The notes below the pieces were generated by a model. That model searched no databases, was not told the DNA's origin, and worked only from the letters and a program-made list of their open reading frames with translations. 11,217 nucleotides of DNA, taken from assembly GCA_023441105.1 (NCBI GenBank), contig JAEZQX010000548.1:1-11217 (forward strand), given 5' to 3'. Positions within the stretch are counted from its first letter, which is position 1. Each line of letters starts with the position of its first letter. This document shows positions 6,755 to 11,217 of this stretch, one piece after another. The position numbers and the translations under genes are program-made. The DNA comes from Pseudomonadota bacterium (lineage in GTDB: Bacteria; Pseudomonadota; Gammaproteobacteria; Burkholderiales; Burkholderiaceae).

Positions 6755-9700
6755 CGGTACAGCAGCTCGACGCCGCCCGGGGAGAGCCAGTCGCTCAACT
6801 GGGCGAGCAGCGCGTCGGCCGGCTTGACCGTCCAGTCCGGCCCGAGCCGCACCGAGACGACGGCGACGCCGTTGTGGTATTCGATCTCGACCGGGCAGCC
6901 AGGCCCCTGCTGCTGTCCGATCTTGAAGGGTTCGAGCAGGCTCGCGAGCCGGCCGGCATCCGACTGGCCGTTCATGCGCAGCTTGAGCGCCCGGGCGTGC
7001 TCGGCGCGCGCCGCGCCGAGGTCGAGGATGCGTTCGGCGCTGAAGCGGTAGCCACCGCTGTACTCGTCCTTCGAGACCTTGCCATGCACGACGATCAGCT
7101 CGTCTTCCTTGAGCAGCGCCCGGTTCTGCTCGTACTGCTCGGAGAAGACCGCCAGCTCCTCGCTGGCCGACCGGTCGTCGAGGACCACCCGCATCATCCG
7201 GCCGCGCCGCGTCATGGTGCTGGAGAGGGCGGCGACGATGCCGGCCACGATCACCTGGGTGCTGCCATGCGAGCCCTCGACGATGCGCGGCAGGTCCGCG
7301 AGCCGGGTCCTGATGAAGCGGCGCAGCTCCGGCTCGTGGGCGGTGAACAGGTGGCCGGAGAGGAAGAAGCCGAGCGCGACCTTCTCCTCGTGCAGCCGCC
7401 GCTGCTCGTCCCAGGCCGGCGCCGGCAGCCAGTCGCGGCCGGCGGCCGTCTCGCCGGCCGGCGCGCTCGGGATCAGGTCGCCGAACAGGCCGCCCTGGCC
7501 GGCACTGCGCGCCCGTGCCGCCTGCTCGGCCGCATCCATCGCCCGCTGCACGTTGGCGAGCAGGCGGGCGCGATCCGCGTCGAGCTGGTCGAAGGCGCCG
7601 GCCCGGACCAGCGCCTCGACCGCGCGGCGGTTGACCAGCCGGCGGTCGATGCGGTCGCAGAAATCGTAGAGATCGCGGTACGGGCCGTTGGCCTGGCGCT
7701 GCGCGATGATGTCCTCGACCGCTGCCTGGCCGACGCCCTTGACCGCGCCGAGCCCGAAGCGGATGGTGGCGGGATCCTGCGGCTCGAAGCGAAAACCCGA
7801 GCGGTTGATGTCCGGCAGCATCACCGTCACGCCGTTGGCCTGCGCATCGCGCACGAACAGGTGCACCTTGTCGGTGTCGTCCATGTCCGACGAGAGCGTC
7901 GCCGCCATGAATTCGGCCGGATAGTGCGCCTTCAGCCAGGCGGTCTGGTAAGTGACCACCGCGTAGGCGGCCGTGTGCGACTTGTTGAAGCCGTACTCGG
8001 CGAACTTCTCCATCAGGTCGAACAGCTGGGTGGCGAGATCCGGATCCTGGCCGCGGCCCTTGGCGCCTTCCATGAAGATCTGGCGCTGCTTGGCCATCTC
8101 CGAGGCCTTCTTCTTCCCCATCGCGCGGCGCAGGAGATCGGCGCCGCCGAGCGTGTAGCCGGCGATGACCTGCGCGATCTGCATCACCTGTTCCTGGTAG
8201 ACGATCACGCCGTAGGTCGGCTCCAGGCATTCGCGCAGGTCGGGATGGAAGTAGTCGATCTTCTGCTGGCCGCGCTTGCGCAGGATGAAGTCGTCCACCA
8301 TGCCCGAGCCGAGCGGCCCCGGGCGGTAGAGCGCCAGCACCGCGATGATGTCCTCGAAGCGGTCGGGCTGCAGCTTGCGCAGCAGCTTCTTCATGCCGTC
8401 GCTTTCCACCTGGAAGATGGCGACGGTGTTGCCGTCCTTCAGGATCTGGTAGGCCTTCGGATCATCGAACGACAGGGTGGTCAGGTCCACCGCCGCGACG
8501 CCGTCGGCCGCGCGGCGCTCGTTCACGTAGCGCACCGCGAGGTCGATGATGGTCAGGTTGCGCAGGCCGAGGAAGTCGAACTTGACCAGGCCGACCGCCT
8601 CGACGTCGTCCTTGTCGTACTGGCTGATCACCGAATCCGTCCCCGGCGCCTTGTAGAGCGGGCAGAAGTCGGTGAGCTTGCCCGGTGCGATCAGCACGCC
8701 GCCGGCATGCATGCCGACGTTGCGGGTGATGTCCTCGAGGCGGCGCGCCAGCGTGAACAGCTCGCGGACCTCCTCCTCCTTGCGCTCGCGCTCCGCCAGC
8801 AGCGGCTCCTCCTCCAGGGCCTTGTCGAGCGACAGTGGCTTGGCCTGCACGATCGGGATCAGCTTGGAGAGCTGGTCGCAGAAGCTGTACGGCATGTCCA
8901 GCACGCGGCCGGCATCGCGGATCACCGCCTTGCTGGCCATGGTGCCGAAGGTGGCGATCTGCGACACCGCGTCGCCGCCGTACTTCTGGCGCACGTATTC
9001 GATGACGCGGCCGCGGCTGTCCTGGCAGAAATCGATGTCGAAGTCCGGCATCGACACCCGCTCGGGATTGAGGAAGCGCTCGAACAGCAGCGCGTACGGA
9101 ATCGGATCGAGGTCGGTGATGCCGAGGGCGAAGGCCACCAGCGAACCGGCACCCGATCCGCGACCCGGGCCGACCGGCACGTCGTTGGCCTTGGCCCAGC
9201 CGATGAAGTCCGCCACGATCAGGAAGTAGCCCGGGAAGCCCATGCCGATGATCGTGTCGCATTCGGTGCGCAGCCGCTCGTCGTACTCGGCCTGGTGCGC
9301 GGCCCGTGCCGCCGGATCCGGGAACAGCTTCTCCATCCGCCGCGCCAGCCCCTCGGCTGCCAGCTGGCGCAGGTAGTCGTCGACGCTCATGCCGTCGGGG
9401 GTCGGGAACGCCGGCAGCCGCGATTCGCCGAGCTTCATCGACAGCGAGCAGCGGCGGGCGATCTCGACGCTGTTGGCGAGCGCCTCCGGCAGGTCGGCGA
9501 AGGCCTGCGCCATCTCGTCGCGCGTCCTGAAGTACTGCGCCGGCGTGAAGCGGCGCACCCGTCGCGGGTTGGCGAGGATCTCGCCGTCGGCGATGCAGAC
9601 CCGTGCCTCGTGGGCCCGGAAATCGTCGGCGCCGATGAACTGCACCGGATGCGTGGCCACCAGCGGCAGTCCCAGCCGCGCGGCCAGCCGCGCCGATTCG

Positions 9701-10251
9701 CGGGTGCAGGCCTCGCTTTCCGGCGTGTCGTAGCGCTGCACCTCAAGGTAGAACGAGCCCAGGAAACGCTCGGCCAGCCGCCTGGCCGCCTCGTCCGCCC
9801 GCGTCCGGTTGCCGGCCAGCAGCCACTGGCCGATCTCGCCGGCGGCCGCGCCGGAGAGCGCGATGATGCCGCCGGTCTGCTCCCGGGTGAGCCAGTCCGG
9901 CAGGATCTCGGCGCGGCCGCGGTATTCGTTCTCCAGCCAGCCGCGCGAGACCAGCTGGCACAGGTGGCGATAGCCCTGGGCATCGGCGGCGAGCAGCAGC
10001 AGCCGGTGCGGCCGCTCGCGATCCTCCGGATTGGTGATCCAGCAGTCCAGGCCGCACAGCGGCTGGATGCCCTTGGCGATGGCCGAGCGGTAGAACTTGA
10101 CCCAGCCGAACAGGTTCGCCGAATCGGTCAGCGCCAGCGCCGGCTGCTGATCGGCTGCCGCGGCAGCGATCGCATCGTCGATGCGGACGATGGAATCCGA
10201 GATCGAATACTCGGAGCGCAGCCGCAGGTGAACGAACCCGGGGTTGGTCAC
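6751..10251 (-). CDS. dnaE: DNA polymerase III alpha subunit (DnaE1)
   Basis: 1166 residues, the usual size of proteobacterial DnaE1, the replicative polymerase catalytic subunit. Order of parts: PHP domain (about 5-275), polymerase core with GPGRGSGAGS (361-370) and catalytic aspartates D403 and D405 (PDFDIDF) and D559 (KFDFLGL), helix-hairpin-helix region near 833-845, internal clamp-binding motif QGGLF (919-923, bases 7483-7497), OB domain (about 995-1075) and a C-terminal domain likely to bind tau. The PHP metal site is degenerate: R10 and R12 stand where active enzymes have His, and S44 replaces the His after ALTD. Proofreading is therefore expected from a separate epsilon subunit (DnaQ). 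The clamp motif and length argue against the error-prone DnaE2. The start is GTG at 10251 (TNPGFVHLRLRSEYS follows, as in homologues) with only a weak ribosome site. It is the first gene of the minus-strand unit and overlaps msbA by ATGA. Confidence 0.97.
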   Translation of the reverse strand: MTNPGFVHLRLRSEYSISDSIVRIDDAIAAAAADQQPALALTDSANLFGWVKFYRSAIAKGIQPLCGLDCWITNPEDRERPHRLLLLAADAQGYRHLCQLVSRGWLENEYRGRAEILPDWLTREQTGGIIALSGAAAGEIGQWLLAGNRTRADEAARRLAERFLGSFYLEVQRYDTPESEACTRESARLAARLGLPLVATHPVQFIGADDFRAHEARVCIADGEILANPRRVRRFTPAQYFRTRDEMAQAFADLPEALANSVEIARRCSLSMKLGESRLPAFPTPDGMSVDDYLRQLAAEGLARRMEKLFPDPAARAAHQAEYDERLRTECDTIIGMGFPGYFLIVADFIGWAKANDVPVGPGRGSGAGSLVAFALGITDLDPIPYALLFERFLNPERVSMPDFDIDFCQDSRGRVIEYVRQKYGGDAVSQIATFGTMASKAVIRDAGRVLDMPYSFCDQLSKLIPIVQAKPLSLDKALEEEPLLAERERKEEEVRELFTLARRLEDITRNVGMHAGGVLIAPGKLTDFCPLYKAPGTDSVISQYDKDDVEAVGLVKFDFLGLRNLTIIDLAVRYVNERRAADGVAAVDLTTLSFDDPKAYQILKDGNTVAIFQVESDGMKKLLRKLQPDRFEDIIAVLALYRPGPLGSGMVDDFILRKRGQQKIDYFHPDLRECLEPTYGVIVYQEQVMQIAQVIAGYTLGGADLLRRAMGKKKASEMAKQRQIFMEGAKGRGQDPDLATQLFDLMEKFAEYGFNKSHTAAYAVVTYQTAWLKAHYPAEFMAATLSSDMDDTDKVHLFVRDAQANGVTVMLPDINRSGFRFEPQDPATIRFGLGAVKGVGQAAVEDIIAQRQANGPYRDLYDFCDRIDRRLVNRRAVEALVRAGAFDQLDADRARLLANVQRAMDAAEQAARARSAGQGGLFGDLIPSAPAGETAAGRDWLPAPAWDEQRRLHEEKVALGFFLSGHLFTAHEPELRRFIRTRLADLPRIVEGSHGSTQVIVAGIVAALSSTMTRRGRMMRVVLDDRSASEELAVFSEQYEQNRALLKEDELIVVHGKVSKDEYSGGYRFSAERILDLGAARAEHARALKLRMNGQSDAGRLASLLEPFKIGQQQGPGCPVEIEYHNGVAVVSVRLGPDWTVKPADALLAQLSDWLSPGGVELLYR

Positions 10252-10293
10252 TTGGTGATAGGCCTGCTGGTCAGGAACGGGATCGGGCAGGCC

Positions 10294-10299
10294 ATTGTA
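10294..10299 (-). promoter_or_regulatory. Candidate -10 box for the dnaE-led transcription unit
   Basis: TACAAT on the minus strand, one mismatch from TATAAT, 42 bases before the dnaE GTG, so a leader of roughly 36 bases would result. No good -35 hexamer is seen 16-18 bases upstream. It is the best promoter-like element in the 114-bp gap between dnaE and trhO. Confidence 0.4.
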
Positions 10300-10336
10300 C
10301 GAGGACGCGACGGGCCGCAGGCGCGTTCGGCTCGAG

Positions 10337-10342
10337 TAGAAT
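10337..10342 (+). promoter_or_regulatory. Candidate -10 box for trhO
   Basis: TAGAAT on the plus strand, 23 bases before the trhO ATG. If used, transcription would start only about 16 bases before the ATG, leaving a very short leader without a recognisable ribosome site. No clear -35 box accompanies it. Confidence 0.35.
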
Positions 10343-10365
10343 CACCGCCCATTCCGCCATGCGCC

Positions 10366-11154
10366 ATGTACCTCAATCTCGCCGCCTACCTGTTCACCGA
10401 CCTCGATGACCTGCCGGCGCTGCGCGAGGAGATCCGCGCCCCCGGCGCGGCGGCGGCAATGCGCGGAACCGTGCTGCTGGCGCCGGAGGGAATCAACGTC
10501 TTCGTCTGCGGCGCCGAGGCGCAGGCCCGCGCCTTCGCCCGGCGCCTGCAGTCCATGCCGGCGCTCGCGGCCCTGTCGTTCAAGGAAAGCTGGTCGCAGC
10601 AGCAAAGCTTCAACCGCCTGCTGGTCAAGCTGAAGAAGGAGATCATCACCTTCCGGCAACCGGCCTTCAGGCCGGCCGCTGGGCGCGCGCCTGCCGTCGA
10701 CGCGAGGTCGCTCGCGCGCTGGCTCGACGACGGCTGCGATGACGACGGCCGGCCGGTGGTGATGGTCGATACCCGCAACGGTTTCGAGGTGGAGGTCGGC
10801 CATTTCGACGGCGCGGTTGATCCGCAGTTGAAGTCGTTCACCGACCTGCCGCGGGCGCTGGAGGAACGGCGCCACCAGTTCGCCGGCAGCCGCATCGTGA
10901 CCTACTGTACCGGCGGCATCCGCTGCGAGAAGGCGGCGCTCTTTCTCGCCGCCAACGGCTACGAGCATGTCGTGCAGCTGGAAGGCGGCGTGCTCAAGTA
11001 TTTCGAGGAGGTCGGCGCGCGCCACTGGCGCGGCGAGCTCTTCGTGTTCGACAAGCGCGTATCGCTCAAGCCCGACCTGAGCCCGGGCACCTGGGAGCAG
11101 GACTACGGTTCGCGGGCGATCCGGCCCGCTGCCGGCTGCGCCGCCGGCGAATGA
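10366..11154 (+). CDS. trhO: tRNA uridine(34) 5-hydroxylase / rhodanese-domain protein TrhO (YceA family), short form
   Basis: 262 residues, cytoplasmic. The N-terminal region (1-105) carries the family motif LLAPEGIN (37-44) and the SFKES block; a rhodanese domain follows (about 110-222) with VVMVDTRN and the loop YCTGGIRCEKA, where C181 is the predicted catalytic Cys and C187 the second conserved Cys. The family uses the EGIN/CTGGIRCEK combination and in E. coli TrhO hydroxylates wobble uridine of certain tRNAs, starting modification to uridine-5-oxyacetic acid. After FVFDKRVSLKPDLSPGTWEQ the protein ends within about 20 residues; the E. coli protein (about 350 residues) continues with paired cysteines that are absent here. 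The ATG at 10366 is chosen because MYLNLAAYLFTDLDDLPAL matches the usual opening; no ribosome site precedes it. It is the only plus-strand gene and diverges from dnaE. 'Sulfurtransferase' is a common alternative label. Confidence 0.9.
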   Translation: MYLNLAAYLFTDLDDLPALREEIRAPGAAAAMRGTVLLAPEGINVFVCGAEAQARAFARRLQSMPALAALSFKESWSQQQSFNRLLVKLKKEIITFRQPAFRPAAGRAPAVDARSLARWLDDGCDDDGRPVVMVDTRNGFEVEVGHFDGAVDPQLKSFTDLPRALEERRHQFAGSRIVTYCTGGIRCEKAALFLAANGYEHVVQLEGGVLKYFEEVGARHWRGELFVFDKRVSLKPDLSPGTWEQDYGSRAIRPAAGCAAGE

Positions 11155-11203
11155 GCGCCACCGCACGGCCGCCCGAAGGTGGCGCTCCCTCCCTCGGGGG
11201 CGC
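11155..11203 (+). terminator. Two overlapping, mutually exclusive hairpins after trhO
   Basis: Immediately after the trhO stop, GCGCCACC (11155-11162) pairs perfectly with GGTGGCGC (11178-11185) across a 15-base loop. A second hairpin pairs GCGCTCCC (11182-11189) with GGGGGCGC (11196-11203), one G-U pair, 6-base loop. They share bases 11182-11185, so both cannot form fully at once. No T-tract follows, so intrinsic termination is uncertain; alternatives are a 3' stabilising structure, a dispersed GC-rich repeat, or a leader structure for a gene starting beyond the window. Confidence 0.4.
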
Positions 11204-11217
11204 AGCCGGACATGAAC

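Noticed and set aside
4985..7051. A 688-codon plus-strand open frame opposite msbA
   Set aside because: Shadow of msbA: low-complexity His, Gln, Asp, Arg and Gly composition, no motif, and no ribosome site that would rival the intact msbA.
5006..8230. A minus-strand open frame that reads through dnaE in another frame and into msbA, like a fusion protein
   Set aside because: The part above 6754 is out of frame with dnaE and lacks domains. MsbA itself starts at the ATGA overlap at 6754 and is complete at 582 residues.
6874..11154. A 1426-codon plus-strand open frame running antisense to dnaE and into trhO
   Set aside because: The dnaE protein on the other strand is unmistakable. The antisense product is rich in Arg, Ala, His, Gln, Val and Leu with no domain, as expected when GC-rich codons leave few stops. 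Only the trhO part, from 10366, is real.
11212..11217. ATG at the right edge as the start of another gene
   Set aside because: Only two codons are visible and there is no clear ribosome site, so no coding call can be supported.

Overview
The window reads as an ordinary chromosomal segment of a high-GC Gram-negative bacterium (roughly two-thirds G+C by eye). Lipopolysaccharide (LPS) export and ligation genes, a DnaE1 polymerase without an active-looking PHP site, and a TrhO-type rhodanese point to a proteobacterium. The style of the proteins fits a betaproteobacterium (Rhodocyclales or Burkholderiales); that placement is an inference, not a search result. I see no insertion sequence, phage gene, CRISPR array, tRNA or rRNA.

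Layout: eight genes lie on the minus strand and read from right to left. In order of transcription they are dnaE (10251-6751), msbA (6754-5006), a family 2 glycosyltransferase with a GWGxED C-terminal motif (4938-4084), an O-antigen ligase-like waaL (4083-2635), a WaaE/KdtX-like family 2 glycosyltransferase (2638-1790), an AhpD-like CxxC protein with a lysine-rich N-terminal tail (1789-1007), xth for exonuclease III (995-216), and the first 33 codons of a universal stress protein (100-1, running off the window). Several junctions are ATGA overlaps or abut directly, so dnaE through xth look like one translationally coupled transcription unit. The stress-protein gene follows after 115 bp and may have its own promoter. 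One gene, trhO (10366-11154), is on the plus strand and diverges from dnaE across a 114-bp intergenic region with a candidate -10 box in each direction.

How the genes fit together: MsbA flips lipid A-core across the inner membrane, two glycosyltransferases probably add core or O-chain sugars, and the WaaL-like ligase attaches polymer to lipid A-core in the periplasm. This envelope module lies between a replication gene (dnaE) and a small oxidative or DNA-damage group (AhpD-like protein, exonuclease III, universal stress protein). No clearly new system is visible. The points most worth a second look are the histone-like basic tail on the AhpD-like protein with a possible internal start behind it, the coupled dnaE-LPS-repair gene order, the repeated proline-rich tail of the ligase, the short TrhO lacking its usual C-terminal cysteine region, and a pair of mutually exclusive hairpins after trhO.
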